A stretch of 64,000 bases of DNA from Methylobacterium sp. C25 (GCF_021352225.1 NZ_JAAUVI010000004.1:186001-250000), one strand, 5' to 3'; counted from the stretch's first letter, positions 34,809 to 43,941 are shown. Notes: generated from the letters alone by a model not told the origin. A program made the numbers and translations.

Positions 34809-36035
34809 ATGGGCCGCAAGCTGGATCTCGATACCGGAACGCCGGTCTGGTCGGCCTACCGCGCGCCCGCTGACCGGTCCGCCCCGCTGCAGAGAGACGC
34901 CGCCTGCGACGTGCTCATCGTCGGCCTCGGGATCAGCGGCGCGATGGCTGCCGAGGCGCTGACTGCGCAGGGTCTATCCGTCATCGGCGTCGATCGCCGC
35001 GGGCCGATGCGCGGCTCGACGCGGAGCACGACGGCGCTCGTCCAGTTCGAGATCGACGAGCCGATCACCAGCCTGAGCGGCAAGATCGGCAGGGCGAAGG
35101 CCGAGCAGGCCTGGCGCCGGTCGCGACTGGCCGTGACCAATCTGCAAGGGCGCATCGCGCAGCTCGGGATCCGCTGCCGGCTGGAGACGCGATCCTCGCT
35201 TTACGTCGCGGGGAACGTGCTTGGTGCCGGCAAGCTATGGGAAGAGGCTCAAGCCCGTGTCGCGGCCGGCCTGCGCGCCACCTACCTGAGCGCGTCTGCG
35301 CTGAATGAGGGCTTCGGGATCGATCGGGCCGGCGCGATCCTCAGCGACAACAATCTGGCGCTCGACCCGCTCAAGCTGACCGTTGGATTCCTGCGCGAAG
35401 CCGCCCGTCGCAAGGCCCGCTTCTACGCACCCGTCGAAGTCACGCGCCTGGTCCATCACGCGAGCGATGTGGTCGCCGAAACCCGCGAGGGGCGAAGGAT
35501 CACGGCCGGACATGTGGTTCTGGCCACCGGCTACGAGCTGATGGACGTCGTTGCTTCCGACACCCATTCGATCATCTCGACCTACGTGATTGCGACGAAA
35601 CCGCAAAAGTCGTCGCTCTGGCCGGGCGCCGCCTTCGTCTGGGAAGCCTCGGACCCGTATCTCTACATGCGCGCGACCCATGACGGGCGGGTCATCTGTG
35701 GCGGCGAGGACGAGGAATTCCAAGACGAGGATCGACGCGACGCCCTGATCCCAGCCAAGACGGCACGGCTCGCCAAAAAGCTGAAACAGCTGTTTCCGCA
35801 ACTCGACACGGAGCCCGATTTCGCGTGGGCCGGAAGCTTCGGGACCACGACGACGGGCTTACCGTCGATCGGGCCGCTGCCGGGGCGGCCGCGCGTCTTC
35901 GCCGTCCAGGGCTATGGCGGCAACGGCATCACCTTCTCGCAGATCGCCTCGGAACTCGTCTCGACCGCGATCTCGGGCGGCCGGGACACCGATGCTGCGT
36001 TGTTCGCCTTCGGGCGCGAGGACAGGAGCGCATGA
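34809..36035 (+). CDS. FAD-dependent oxidoreductase (DAO/DadA family)
   Basis: A 408-aa flavoprotein. The Rossmann motif VLIVGLGISGAMAAEALTAQ is near residue 33, followed by the acidic VDRRGPMRGST. The second half shows AGHVVLATGYELM and the C-terminal FAD contact GYGGNGITFSQIASEL. WSAYRAP near the N-terminus is typical of this group of glycine-oxidase-like enzymes. Start choice is uncertain: ATG 34809 is used, while a TTG at 34695 would add 38 residues. Substrate is probably an amine or amino acid. It overlaps the next small gene by 4 bp. Confidence 0.85.
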   Translation: MGRKLDLDTGTPVWSAYRAPADRSAPLQRDAACDVLIVGLGISGAMAAEALTAQGLSVIGVDRRGPMRGSTRSTTALVQFEIDEPITSLSGKIGRAKAEQAWRRSRLAVTNLQGRIAQLGIRCRLETRSSLYVAGNVLGAGKLWEEAQARVAAGLRATYLSASALNEGFGIDRAGAILSDNNLALDPLKLTVGFLREAARRKARFYAPVEVTRLVHHASDVVAETREGRRITAGHVVLATGYELMDVVASDTHSIISTYVIATKPQKSSLWPGAAFVWEASDPYLYMRATHDGRVICGGEDEEFQDEDRRDALIPAKTARLAKKLKQLFPQLDTEPDFAWAGSFGTTTTGLPSIGPLPGRPRVFAVQGYGGNGITFSQIASELVSTAISGGRDTDAALFAFGREDRSA

Positions 36036-36301
36036 CTCAGAACCGGCCGGGCAGACCACCACCGGAGTGTGGATCGACCCCGATGGTGGTCCGATGGCTG
36101 CTGGGATCGATCGTCTTCGGCGGATTGTCGGCTTGTGCGCAGACAGCGCCGTCCCCGCCTCCAGAGACGGTCTGCGAGACGAGGACGCCCACTGCCTTCG
36201 GCGTGCCGGCACCGACTTCCTGCCGGCCGGGTCACGTCGACGGTCGGCCTCGCACCGGCTCATCGGGGTCGTCGCACAGGAACGGCGTCGGCGGTTCCTG
36301 A
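36032..36301 (+). CDS. Small putative lipoprotein
   Basis: An 89-aa frame that starts in an ATGA overlap with the FAD oxidoreductase stop. It contains a signal sequence with a lipobox (LLGSIVFGGLSAC, Cys35) if initiated here or at ATG 36083. The mature part is Pro/Thr-rich with two more cysteines. Its last 70 bp overlap yidD on the opposite strand, which lowers confidence that it ends here. Confidence 0.45.
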   Translation: MTQNRPGRPPPECGSTPMVVRWLLGSIVFGGLSACAQTAPSPPPETVCETRTPTAFGVPAPTSCRPGHVDGRPRTGSSGSSHRNGVGGS

Positions 36302-36576
36302 ACGCCCTTCCAGCGGCCATAGCGCCAGGGAAGCCACCAGCGCGCCCGCTCAGAGACGTGTTCGGGCACCAGATCGATCCCGTGCGTCCCAAAAGGTCCG
36401 CAGCGGCAGATGCGCGAAAACCCCATCCAGCCGCCGGCCCAGATCCCGTGCCGCCCGATGGCCGAGTCCGTGTATTCGGAGCAGGAGGGCCAATGCCGGC
36501 ACTGGCGGCCGATCAGGCCCGAGAGCGTGAGCTGATAGGCGCGGATCGCGTAGTGAGCGGCTCGGCGCGCCAGCAC
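36232..36576 (-). CDS. yidD: Membrane protein insertion efficiency factor YidD
   Basis: YidD is a small inner-membrane-associated protein that helps YidC-dependent insertion. Here it has 114 aa with the family signature: AIRAYQLTLSGLIGRQCRHW, PSCSEYTDSAIGRHG and RICRCGPFGTHGIDLVP. Start GTG 36576 lies five bases after the upstream scaffold stop and has GGAG seven bases before it. The C-terminus is longer than in E. coli (85 aa). It overlaps the plus-strand lipoprotein frame. Confidence 0.9.
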   Translation of the reverse strand: MLARRAAHYAIRAYQLTLSGLIGRQCRHWPSCSEYTDSAIGRHGIWAGGWMGFSRICRCGPFGTHGIDLVPEHVSERARWWLPWRYGRWKGVQEPPTPFLCDDPDEPVRGRPST

Positions 36577-36580
36577 AGTC

Positions 36581-37036
36581 CTACTCCGCGGCCTGGGGCG
36601 CCTTGCGGGCAGCGATCTGATCGAGGGCACTCACCACCGCGTCGAAGGTCAGCAGCGTGGAGGCGTGGCGCGCGCGGAAGTCGCGCACTGGCTCCAGCAC
36701 GGCGAGATCGGCCCATTTGCCGTCCGGCGGCGGACCGTTCTCCTTGAGCATCGCGCGCATCCGCTCGCGGACCTGTCGAAGCTCGTCCGCGCTGGCGCCC
36801 ACGACGTGCCGGGCCATGAGTGAGGAGGAGGCCTGGCCAAGCGCGCAGGCCTTCACCTCGTGCGCGAAGTCGGTAACGACGGCCCCGGCATCGTCGGTCA
36901 GGAGATCGACCGTCACCGTCGAGCCGCAGAGCTTCGAGTGGGCACTCGCACTCGCATCGGGCGCGTCGAGGCGGCCGAGCCGGGGAATATCCGCTGCCAG
37001 TTCGAGAATGCGGCGGTTATAGATGTCGTCGAGCAT
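36581..37036 (-). CDS. IscU/NifU-like iron-sulphur cluster scaffold
   Basis: A 151-aa protein with a NifU-N domain: the N-terminus is MLDDIYNRRILELAADIPRL, HSKLCGSTVTVDL contains the first Cys ligand near residue 37, and HEVKACALGQASSSLMARH holds the second. The third canonical Cys is replaced late in the sequence, where only FRARHASTLLTFDA remains, with His in place of Cys. In alphaproteobacteria this variant sits with yidD, folE and hisI. It may handle Fe-S or another metal. Confidence 0.8.
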   Translation of the reverse strand: MLDDIYNRRILELAADIPRLGRLDAPDASASAHSKLCGSTVTVDLLTDDAGAVVTDFAHEVKACALGQASSSLMARHVVGASADELRQVRERMRAMLKENGPPPDGKWADLAVLEPVRDFRARHASTLLTFDAVVSALDQIAARKAPQAAE

Positions 37037-37281
37037 CAGGACTCTGCCGGAAACCGGATCCGCGTGCCGCGCATTGCGCGAACGCCCCATAACGCCGATA
37101 TAGGCGTGGAGCCGCCGTTCCGCGAGGACGGCCCGTCGTTCCAGGTCGTGCCCCGACCGGCGTCGCCGGATCATGAGGGGCACCGGCATCTGTATTCGAG
37201 AGACGCCGGCGAGACCCGACGATGTACGCGAAGCCCGACAGCACCACGATGAAGACCCGTGTCGCGCGGGCGGGAGATGCC

Positions 37282-38007
37282 ATGGATGCCGCGCTCAAAT
37301 CCCTATCCTACGGCATGAGCGACGAGAACCGGCGCGCGGACGCCGCCATCCTGACGCGCAACGACAACGACGCGCACGCCGAGATCGCAGCGATGCCGGA
37401 CTCGGCCCAGCGCGTGCCGAACGAGATCGCGCTCGGCCGTCCGAGCCGCCAGGAGGCCGAGGCCGCCGTGCGCACCCTGCTGCGCTGGGCCGGCGACGAC
37501 CCGACTCGCGAGGGCCTGATCGACACGCCGGCGCGCGTCGCCAAGGCCTACGAGCAGCTCTTTTCCGGTTACAAGGTCGATGCCGACAAGCTGCTCGAGC
37601 GCGTCTTCGAAGAGGTCGAGGGCTATTCCGACGTCGTGCTGGTGCGCGACATCCCGTTCTACTCCCATTGCGAACACCACATGGTGCCGTTCATGGGGCT
37701 GGCGCATGTCGCCTATTACCCGTCGAAGGGCGTCGTCGGCCTGTCGAAGCTCGCCCGTGTGGTCGACGTCTTCGCCAAGCGCCTGCAGACGCAGGAGACC
37801 ATGACCGCGCAGATCGCAGACACCATCGAGTCGATCCTCAAACCGCGTGGCTGCGCCGTGATGATCGAGGCCGAGCATCTCTGCATGGCGATGCGCGGCG
37901 TACAGAAGGCCGGCGTCTCGACGATCACCACCCAGTTCCGCGGCGTCTACAAGGACGACGCGTCGGAGCAGGTCCGCTTCCTGACGCTCGTGCGCAACAA
38001 GCCCTGA
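37282..38007 (+). CDS. folE: GTP cyclohydrolase I
   Basis: It converts GTP to dihydroneopterin triphosphate, the first step of folate synthesis. The catalytic core (about residues 60-241) has the zinc/active-site motifs [14 protein letters not shown] and [15 protein letters not shown] and ends with LTLVRNKP. The N-terminal 60 residues are an unconserved extension. ATG 37282 is preferred for its GGGAG at seven bases; ATG 37222 and 37315 are in frame. It is divergent from the scaffold gene and followed by hisI. Confidence 0.93.
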   Translation: MDAALKSLSYGMSDENRRADAAILTRNDNDAHAEIAAMPDSAQRVPNEIALGRPSRQEAEAAVRTLLRWAGDDPTREGLIDTPARVAKAYEQLFSGYKVDADKLLERVFEEVEGYSDVVLVRDIPFYSHCEHHMVPFMGLAHVAYYPSKGVVGLSKLARVVDVFAKRLQTQETMTAQIADTIESILKPRGCAVMIEAEHLCMAMRGVQKAGVSTITTQFRGVYKDDASEQVRFLTLVRNKP

Positions 38008-38050
38008 GGCTCGGTCTCCCGCGCGCCGCTTGCCGAGGCGACACGCCACC

Positions 38051-38467
38051 ATGACACACGACTTCTTCAAGGTACCTGCGACCAAGGCCGAGATCGAGGA
38101 GGACGACGTTCTGATGCCGCGCTTCGGCGCGGACGGGCTCGTCGCCTGCATCGCGGTGGACGCGCATGACGGCGCCGTCCTGATGCTCGCTCACATGAAC
38201 GCGGAATCGCTGGCACGCACCATCGAGACCGGCGAGGCCTGGTACTGGTCGCGCTCGCGCGGCGAGCTTTGGCACAAGGGCGCCACCTCAGGACAGATCC
38301 AGCGCGTCGTCGAGATGCGGGTGGATTGCGACCAGGATGCCTTGCTGATCCGGGTCGAGGTCGGCGGTGACGGCGGCTGCTGCCATACCGGACGCCGCTC
38401 GTGCTTCTACCGCAACGTCGCGCTCGGGTCAGGGGCCGGGGCACGCCTCGTCCCGTCCGAACGGTGA
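38051..38467 (+). CDS. hisI: Phosphoribosyl-AMP cyclohydrolase
   Basis: It opens the purine ring of PR-AMP, the third step of histidine synthesis. The 138-aa protein has WYWSRSRGELWHKGATSGQI, the metal-binding VDCDQDALLI, and the zinc ligands CCHTGRRSCFYR. It lacks the HisE fusion, so is the stand-alone form. It is 43 bp behind folE, and its TGA overlaps the GTG start of the patatin gene. Confidence 0.95.
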   Translation: MTHDFFKVPATKAEIEEDDVLMPRFGADGLVACIAVDAHDGAVLMLAHMNAESLARTIETGEAWYWSRSRGELWHKGATSGQIQRVVEMRVDCDQDALLIRVEVGGDGGCCHTGRRSCFYRNVALGSGAGARLVPSER

Positions 38468-39510
38468 GCCCTCGCGCCGCCCGTCAAGTCGAACGCTTTC
38501 CCGAAGGGACCGTCGAGCCCGTTGCGGCGCCGCATCGGCGCGCGCCGCGAATCGGCTTGGCGCTGGGCGGGGGATCGGCACGCGGTTGGGCACATATCGG
38601 CGTGATCGAGGCGCTGGAGGATGCCGGCATCTCTCCCGAGGTCGTTGCTGGCTGCTCGATCGGGGCGGTGGTCGGAGGCGCCTATGCGGCGGGCAAGCTC
38701 GACAAGCTCAAGGGGTTCGCCACCTCCCTGACCAAACGCAGCGTCATGGGGCTGGCCGACCTGAAGCTGACCGGATCAGGGCTGATCGGTGGCGAGCGCC
38801 TCGCGCGCCGCCTCGTCGATGAACTCGGCGGACAGCGGATCGAGGCCCTGCCGGTCGCCTTCGCCTGTGTCGCCACTGAGCTCGGGACCGGCCACGAGGT
38901 CTGGCTGACCAACGGACCGCTCGTCGAGTCGATCAGGGCCTCCTACGCCATCCCGGGTCTGTTTCCGCCGATCTCGCTCGATACCCGGCTGCTGATGGAT
39001 GGCACGCTGGTCAATCCGGTCCCGGTGCGGCTCGCTCGCGAACTCGGCGCCGATGTCGTGATCTGCGTGAACCTCGCCTGCGACCCCCGGGTCCGCGGCT
39101 CCCTGGTCTGGCACGAGGCTCCGCCGGCCGAAGACGAGGAGGATCTCGAAGAGCAGATCGAGCAGGTGGTTGAAGCCCGCAGCCATTGGGCGCTCCTGCG
39201 TGGCGCCGGACTGCGCATCGTAGGGCGTCGCCCCTCGCGCGACGGTTCCATCGCCAAGGCGGCGAACAAGACGGGCGCGCCCGGTGCGGCGCGCGTCATG
39301 TTCGATGCGTTCAACATCACGCAGGATCGCATCTCGCGGGCCCGCCTCGCCTCGGACCCGCCTGACGTGATGGTCACCCCGCGGCTCGCCGGGATGGGCT
39401 TGTTCGAGTTCCACCGCGCGGCCGAAGGCATCGCCCTCGGCCGCGAAGCGGCCCGGGCAGCGTTGCCGGAGATCCGCCGGATGGTCGAGGGCGCAGCCGC
39501 GCGGGTATGA
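38464..39510 (+). CDS. Patatin-like phospholipase
   Basis: A 348-aa patatin-family lipid acyl hydrolase of the RssA-like group. The oxyanion hole GGGSARGWAHIG is followed by the nucleophile elbow GCSIG (Ser65) and the dyad Asp in LLMDGTLVNPVP (Asp179). The GTG start overlaps hisI by four bases (GTGA), so the two are coupled. The C-terminal 110 residues are helical. No signal peptide. Substrate unknown. Confidence 0.87.
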   Translation: MSPRAARQVERFPEGTVEPVAAPHRRAPRIGLALGGGSARGWAHIGVIEALEDAGISPEVVAGCSIGAVVGGAYAAGKLDKLKGFATSLTKRSVMGLADLKLTGSGLIGGERLARRLVDELGGQRIEALPVAFACVATELGTGHEVWLTNGPLVESIRASYAIPGLFPPISLDTRLLMDGTLVNPVPVRLARELGADVVICVNLACDPRVRGSLVWHEAPPAEDEEDLEEQIEQVVEARSHWALLRGAGLRIVGRRPSRDGSIAKAANKTGAPGAARVMFDAFNITQDRISRARLASDPPDVMVTPRLAGMGLFEFHRAAEGIALGREAARAALPEIRRMVEGAAARV

Positions 39511-39531
39511 CCCGCCCAGCCAACTGCCCGT

Positions 39532-39963
39532 TCAGGCCATCGTGATGTAGTCGCGCATCGCCTGATGCTCGGCTTCGACGGTCGCGATACGCCGCTTCAC
39601 CACGTCGCCGATGGAGACGACGCCGGCGAGTTGTCCGTCCTCCACCACCGGCAAGTGGCGGAAACGACCTTCGGTCATCACTTCCATCACCTCCTCGATG
39701 GTGGTGGAGCGGGTGCAGGTCGTGACCTTCGAGGTCATGTAGCGGGAGACCGGGGCGTCGAAGGCGGCGGCACCCGCCTCGGCGAGGGCGCGCATCACGT
39801 CGCGCTCTGACAGGATGCCGATCACTTTCCGCTCGTCGTCGCTGACCACCACCGCACCGATTCGCTTCTCGGCGAGCAGATGGATCGCCTCGTCGATCGT
39901 CCGGTGCGGGGCCACCGTCGCGACGGTGGTGCCCTTCTCGGCAAGAATACGTGCAACGGTCAT
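39532..39963 (-). CDS. Tandem CBS-domain protein
   Basis: A 143-aa protein made of two CBS domains (about 1-60 and 72-132). Landmarks are IDEAIHLLAEKRIGAVVVSD with GILSERDVMRAL and EEVMEVMTEGRFRHLPVVED with GVVSIGDVVKRRI. Such stand-alone pairs bind adenosyl ligands and sense energy state. The ATG has GGGAGG about 10 bases upstream. It is convergent with the patatin gene. Confidence 0.92.
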   Translation of the reverse strand: MTVARILAEKGTTVATVAPHRTIDEAIHLLAEKRIGAVVVSDDERKVIGILSERDVMRALAEAGAAAFDAPVSRYMTSKVTTCTRSTTIEEVMEVMTEGRFRHLPVVEDGQLAGVVSIGDVVKRRIATVEAEHQAMRDYITMA

Positions 39964-40179
39964 CGTTTGCTGTCCTCCCAGGACATGCGCCGTCAGCCCG
40001 CGGCGCCGTGAAGGTTTTCCGGGCCGGGTTGGCCCCGGCTCTCGAATCAATACTGTGGCGCTCCCGTCGACATGGCAAGCTTGTACGACCGGGCAAGGTT
40101 TCCCGATTGCTGAAAAGAGCGCGAGGTCGCTCGAGATGTCACCGCATGCTTAGGACGAGGCGCGATCGTCCGGCCGGCG

Positions 40180-41004
40180 TCATCCTTCTTCGGGACGACG
40201 GCGCGGTTCCAGGAGTGGCAGCAGAAAGAACCCGACGAGGAACCCGCCGAGATGGGCATCCCAGGCGATCGGGCCATCACCGGCACCGAGCGGCAGGGAG
40301 ATCAGACCGAACAGCAGGTTGGTGCCGAGCCAGATCACAAGAAACAGCACGGCACTCCTGTTGCGCATCAGTTCGGGGATCGTCTCCAGTCTTGGTGGAG
40401 GCGCGATCTGCCAGGCCATGGCCGGGCGATAGGCCGACGGGGGGCGGAACACGAATCGCGCGGCCGCGGCCATCAGCGCAGCGATGCCGGCTGAGGCTCC
40501 TACTAGCGGCATTGCGTTCAAGGGATCGATGATGAGGTGCAGCAAGGCGCCCGCCACGATCCCAGCCAAGGCCAGCACGCCGTAGCGCCACGGTCCGTAC
40601 CGGCGCGCCACCGGCGAGCCGAAGGCGGCGAGCCAGACCACGTTGAAGATCACGTGCATCCAGGAACCGTGCAGGAGTCCGTAACTGGCCAAGGTCCAGG
40701 GCATCGGACTGGATTCGGAGATCAGCGCCCTTGCGAAATCCTGACGGGCCGCGGCGGTCACCGGGTCGCTGATCCCCTCGCCTGCCGCCTGTATGATGGC
40801 CTGCGCCTTGGCCGGATCGAAGGCCATCGTCCAGCGCGCGGGAATGAAGGAGAGATCGATCAGGGTCTGGACGTCCCAGACGTCCGGCAGGACCTGCCGA
40901 ACGGCATGGATGCCGACGAGCACCGCAATCGAGGCGGTCACGACGCCCGGCAGGTTGAAGACGGGCACGCGGCTCCGGGGCGGAAGATCGGGGGAGGCAT
41001 CCAT
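40180..41004 (-). CDS. Rhomboid-family intramembrane serine protease
   Basis: A 274-aa polytopic membrane protein. The rhomboid elements are all here: LLHGSWMHVIFNVVWL (His112, His117, Asn121), the nucleophile in GASAG (Ser171) and the catalytic His251 in AWDAHLGGFLVG. A roughly 80-residue insertion lies between TM1 and TM2. It should cleave within membrane-spanning helices of unknown partners. A leftward hairpin terminator lies about 105 bp upstream of the ATG. Confidence 0.88.
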   Translation of the reverse strand: MDASPDLPPRSRVPVFNLPGVVTASIAVLVGIHAVRQVLPDVWDVQTLIDLSFIPARWTMAFDPAKAQAIIQAAGEGISDPVTAAARQDFARALISESSPMPWTLASYGLLHGSWMHVIFNVVWLAAFGSPVARRYGPWRYGVLALAGIVAGALLHLIIDPLNAMPLVGASAGIAALMAAAARFVFRPPSAYRPAMAWQIAPPPRLETIPELMRNRSAVLFLVIWLGTNLLFGLISLPLGAGDGPIAWDAHLGGFLVGFFLLPLLEPRRRPEEG

Positions 41005-41110
41005 GCCGCCACCATGTCGGGGCTCGTGGTCGCGCGGCAAGAGCTACATGCGATGCCGCGTCGACCATCCGCAGTGCGGAGAGGCGGGATGGCCTCGAGA
41101 AGACGGCAAG

Positions 41111-41140
41111 AAAAAAGGGGAGAGCGTTACCGCCCTCCCC
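41111..41140 (-). terminator. Leftward intrinsic terminator
   Basis: Read on the minus strand, GGGGAGGGC-N6-GCTCTCCCC forms a nine-pair stem with one G-U, followed by six U's (the A run at 41111-41116). It does not follow any minus-strand gene. Confidence 0.75.
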
Positions 41141-41174
41141 CAAACGATGGAGCCCGTACCCTGTTCGCGGAGCC

Positions 41175-41190
41175 GCGCGCTAGAGCGCGC
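41175..41190. repeat. GCGCGC-TAGA-GCGCGC hairpin
   Basis: Perfect six-base arms close a four-base loop, 35 bp to the right of the leftward terminator stem. On the minus strand the loop reads UCUA. It could be an internal hairpin of the transcript that ends at 41111. Confidence 0.4.
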
Positions 41191-41355
41191 CGGAGGCCTC
41201 GCATCGACCGGGTCCGATTCCTCGAGTTTCACATCGCAAGCTGTGGATCGGGACCGCTAAGGGACGGGGTGCCGCTGGGGAGCGGCGGGTCTCGATCCGA
41301 CGCATTCATCCTCGCCGAGCGCGGCCCTCAGCGCAATCGCAACTATCTCTTAACC

Positions 41356-41370
41356 TTAACGAAAGCTTAA
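41356..41370 (+). promoter_or_regulatory. CtrA box (TTAA-N7-TTAA)
   Basis: TTAA at 41356-41359 and TTAA at 41367-41370 are seven bases apart, and another TTAACC half-site lies directly upstream (41350-41355). This matches the CtrA consensus. It is 133 bp before the PAS_5 ATG. A promoter controlled by CtrA for the PAS_5-PilZ genes is likely. Confidence 0.6.
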
Positions 41371-41502
41371 GCGAGCCCCCTGCCTTCGACCGGCATAGGG
41401 TGTGCGCCGTGATCGCCGAATGCAGCCGGCACTGGTCGGCCTGACCCGGCGATCGACGATCCCGAGACAGGCCGAGCGCAGCCGTACCGATCCGGAACAC
41501 CC

Positions 41503-42114
41503 ATGAAGCACCCGACGAGCCGCCTGCTCCATGCCTATTGGGACCGCCTGCGCGGCGAGCGCGCCGCGCCGGAGCGCAGCGAGATCGAACCCGGCGAGAT
41601 CCGCAACCTTTTGGCCGACAGCCTGATCCTGGAGATCGAACCGCAGCGGCGTCAGGCGGTCTTCCGGCTTGCGGGCACCCGCCTTTGCGCCCTGTTCGGA
41701 CGCGAGTTGCGCGGGTCGCCCTTCTCGGAGCTGTGGGACAGGACAGGCGGCGATCCTGCCGACAGTGCCTGGCGCCTCGTGGAGACGGTGACGATGGACA
41801 CCGTCGGCGTCGTCGCCGGCCTCAAGGGGCTGACCGCCAGCGGCGAAATCATCGAACTCGAACTGTTGCTGCTGCCCCTGCGTCATCGCGGACGGACACA
41901 GGCCCGGTTGCTCGGCGCGCTCAGCCCGCATTGCGTGCCGGCCTGGCTCGGCCTGCACCCGGTCATGCGCATGGAGGTCAATTCCCTGCGGGTTCTGGGA
42001 CCGGCTTTCGTTCCGGAGGAAACCAAGCTCCCGAGCGACATGCCGCAACCGGCCAACGACCCCCTCCCCGTTCGCCGTGGCCATCTGCTCGTGCACGAGG
42101 GTGGTCGCCTCTGA
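41503..42114 (+). CDS. PAS_5-family protein
   Basis: A 203-aa protein of the PAS_5 (PF07310-type) family seen in alphaproteobacteria. The start (RLLHAYWDRLRGERAAPERS) and the LILEIEPQRRQAVFRLAGTR and GRELRGSPFSELWD segments are typical. No output domain follows the PAS fold. It heads a set with a PilZ protein 152 bp downstream, an association common in this class. A CtrA box lies upstream. Confidence 0.85.
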   Translation: MKHPTSRLLHAYWDRLRGERAAPERSEIEPGEIRNLLADSLILEIEPQRRQAVFRLAGTRLCALFGRELRGSPFSELWDRTGGDPADSAWRLVETVTMDTVGVVAGLKGLTASGEIIELELLLLPLRHRGRTQARLLGALSPHCVPAWLGLHPVMRMEVNSLRVLGPAFVPEETKLPSDMPQPANDPLPVRRGHLLVHEGGRL

Positions 42115-42266
42115 CTTACATCTCGCAGGCTATCTCAATCTGGGGTAGTATATTCACGCAAAGACCCGTGTTTTGCGTGCATGCTGGGATTTGCAACAAG
42201 GCTTTCGTAACCCTCGGCAACTAATGCTGGAGACCCGATTCCGCGAATTCCGGACGACATGAGGAC

Positions 42267-42896
42267 ATGAGCGAGGCCGCCGCGAGAGCCGAGTCCGTCG
42301 AGGCTCGTCCTGTCCGTGGCCACGAGCTGCGCCGTCATCAGCGCGTGCGTGTCGCGCTGCTCGGGCGCTACATGCTGTCGGACCGCCGCGAATATCCTTG
42401 CCAGACCGTCGACATGTCGCCGGGCGGCATCAAGGTGACCTGCGCGGTGCTCGGCCAGATCGGCGAGCGCGTGGTGTTCTATCTCGAGCAGATCGGCCGG
42501 GTCGAAGGCGTCATCGCGCGCCATCCGGGTTCCGGCACCCTGGCGGCCCAGTTCACCGCCTCCCCGCGCAAACGCGACAAGATCGCCTCCCAGCTCACCT
42601 GGCTCGCCAACCGCGAGCATCTCGGCCTGCCCGAGGGGCGCACGCACGAGCGCCTGACTCCCAACAATCCGGTGGTGACCCTGCGGCTCGCGAGCGGACG
42701 CGAACTGACCGCACGGGTGATCGACATCTCGATGTCGGGCGTGGCGATCGCCACCGAGACGACCCCGCCGCTCGGCACCAGCCTGATGGTCGGCAGCACG
42801 CCGAGCCGCGTGGTTCGCTATTTCGAGGGCGGCATCGGCGCTCAGTTCATGCTGCCGATCTCTGCCGACCGCTTCCACGAAGGCATCCGCCTCTAG
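42267..42896 (+). CDS. Double PilZ-domain protein
   Basis: A 209-aa cytoplasmic protein with two PilZ folds. The first (about 20-105) has the c-di-GMP motifs RRHQRVRVAL (RxxxR) and VDMSPGGIKV (D/NxSxxG). The second (about 125-205) keeps IDISMSGVAIA but lacks a clear RxxxR, so it may be degenerate. It probably binds c-di-GMP and controls motility or surface properties. Confidence 0.87.
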   Translation: MSEAAARAESVEARPVRGHELRRHQRVRVALLGRYMLSDRREYPCQTVDMSPGGIKVTCAVLGQIGERVVFYLEQIGRVEGVIARHPGSGTLAAQFTASPRKRDKIASQLTWLANREHLGLPEGRTHERLTPNNPVVTLRLASGRELTARVIDISMSGVAIATETTPPLGTSLMVGSTPSRVVRYFEGGIGAQFMLPISADRFHEGIRL

Positions 42897-43137
42897 AGAC
42901 CGCCCAGGGCGGAAGGCGGGCGATGACGGCGGCCTATCCGCCGGCTCTCGGCTGCGCCTCGCGCCGACAGGGTTATCGGCATCCTAACGAAGCCTCGAAA
43001 AGTTGGCGGAAATCCTCATCCGACGATTCGGCGTGCCATTCGGTCTGCGCACGGCGCCGGCAATTCCATAAAATTGCGCGTATTCGCTTCAGCGCCCCGG
43101 AGCAGATGCGGCTGCACGATGGCCCTCGTTCAAAGGG

Positions 43138-43785
43138 ATGGCCGCGATGTGCAGCGCAGGAATCAAGGCAGGGATCACGGGGCTCGCTCTTGGCCTCACG
43201 CTCCTCGTCGGCGCCACGCAGGCAACGGCCCGCGAGCAGAGCAGCGCCCTTCCCCGGGCTTCCGCCGGCGCCAGGCCGGTCGGCACCGCCCGTCCGATCC
43301 TCGCCTGGACCGAGTTCTGCAAGTCCTACGCGACCGAGTGCGCCGTCGACACGAACGAGCCGGCCCGCATCACACTGACCCCGGCGGTCTGGTCCCTCGT
43401 CACCTCGGTCAACCGCCGCGTGAACGACCGCATCCAGGCAAGAACCGACCAGGAGCATTGGGGCGTGCCGGATCGTTGGGATCTCGCCGAGGACGGTGTG
43501 GGCGACTGCGAGGATTACCAGTTGCTGAAGCGGCGCCTGCTCGCCGAGGCCGGCCTGCCTCGCCGTGCCATGCGGATGACCGTGGTGATCGACGAGAAGG
43601 GCGAAGGCCATGCCGTGCTCACCCTGATCACCGATCGCGGCGACTTCGCCCTCGACAACAAGACCAGCACCGTCATGGCCTGGCACGAGACCGGCTACAC
43701 CTACATCAAGCGCGAGAGCCAGGACGCGGTGGCCTGGGTCTCGCTCGGGGGTGCCACCTCCCCGATGGTGACCGCCAATCGCTGA
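43138..43785 (+). CDS. BTLCP (LapG-family) transglutaminase-like cysteine protease, copy 1
   Basis: A 215-aa exported member of the bacterial transglutaminase-like cysteine proteinase family, which includes the adhesin-cleaving protease LapG. The signal peptide spans residues 5-30. The Cys-His-Asp triad is complete: Cys124 in GDCEDYQLL, His158 in EGHAVL and Asp173 in LDNKT. WGVPDRWDLAEDG precedes the Cys. A near-identical paralogue follows 156 bp later, and a PilZ gene precedes. Confidence 0.88.
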   Translation: MAAMCSAGIKAGITGLALGLTLLVGATQATAREQSSALPRASAGARPVGTARPILAWTEFCKSYATECAVDTNEPARITLTPAVWSLVTSVNRRVNDRIQARTDQEHWGVPDRWDLAEDGVGDCEDYQLLKRRLLAEAGLPRRAMRMTVVIDEKGEGHAVLTLITDRGDFALDNKTSTVMAWHETGYTYIKRESQDAVAWVSLGGATSPMVTANR

Positions 43786-43941
43786 GGGCTCGTGTGGCTC
43801 GGCTGCAAGCCGGGCCGACGATGTCTCGATCCGGGACGCAAAACGCGACGATCCATTTACACACGCTTAACTTTGCTGTTGAGCCTGGGACCTCGCCGTG
43901 CAAGCTTCGCCGTTGGGTCATTGCGGCAAGGCTTCAAGGTC

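Larger units (their letters stand above)
41005..41502. other. 498-bp region without a gene
   Basis: No credible ORF lies in this gap between the leftward rhomboid gene and the rightward PAS_5 gene. It holds a leftward intrinsic terminator (41111-41140), a GCGCGC hairpin (41175-41190) and a CtrA box (41356-41370). The terminator implies a minus-strand transcript, either an unidentified ncRNA or an attenuated rhomboid leader. Confidence 0.5.

Noticed and set aside
41044..41232. 62-aa minus-strand frame upstream of the rhomboid gene
   Set aside because: It spans the intrinsic terminator and has no RBS or recognisable features; the terminator is incompatible with it as a normal gene.
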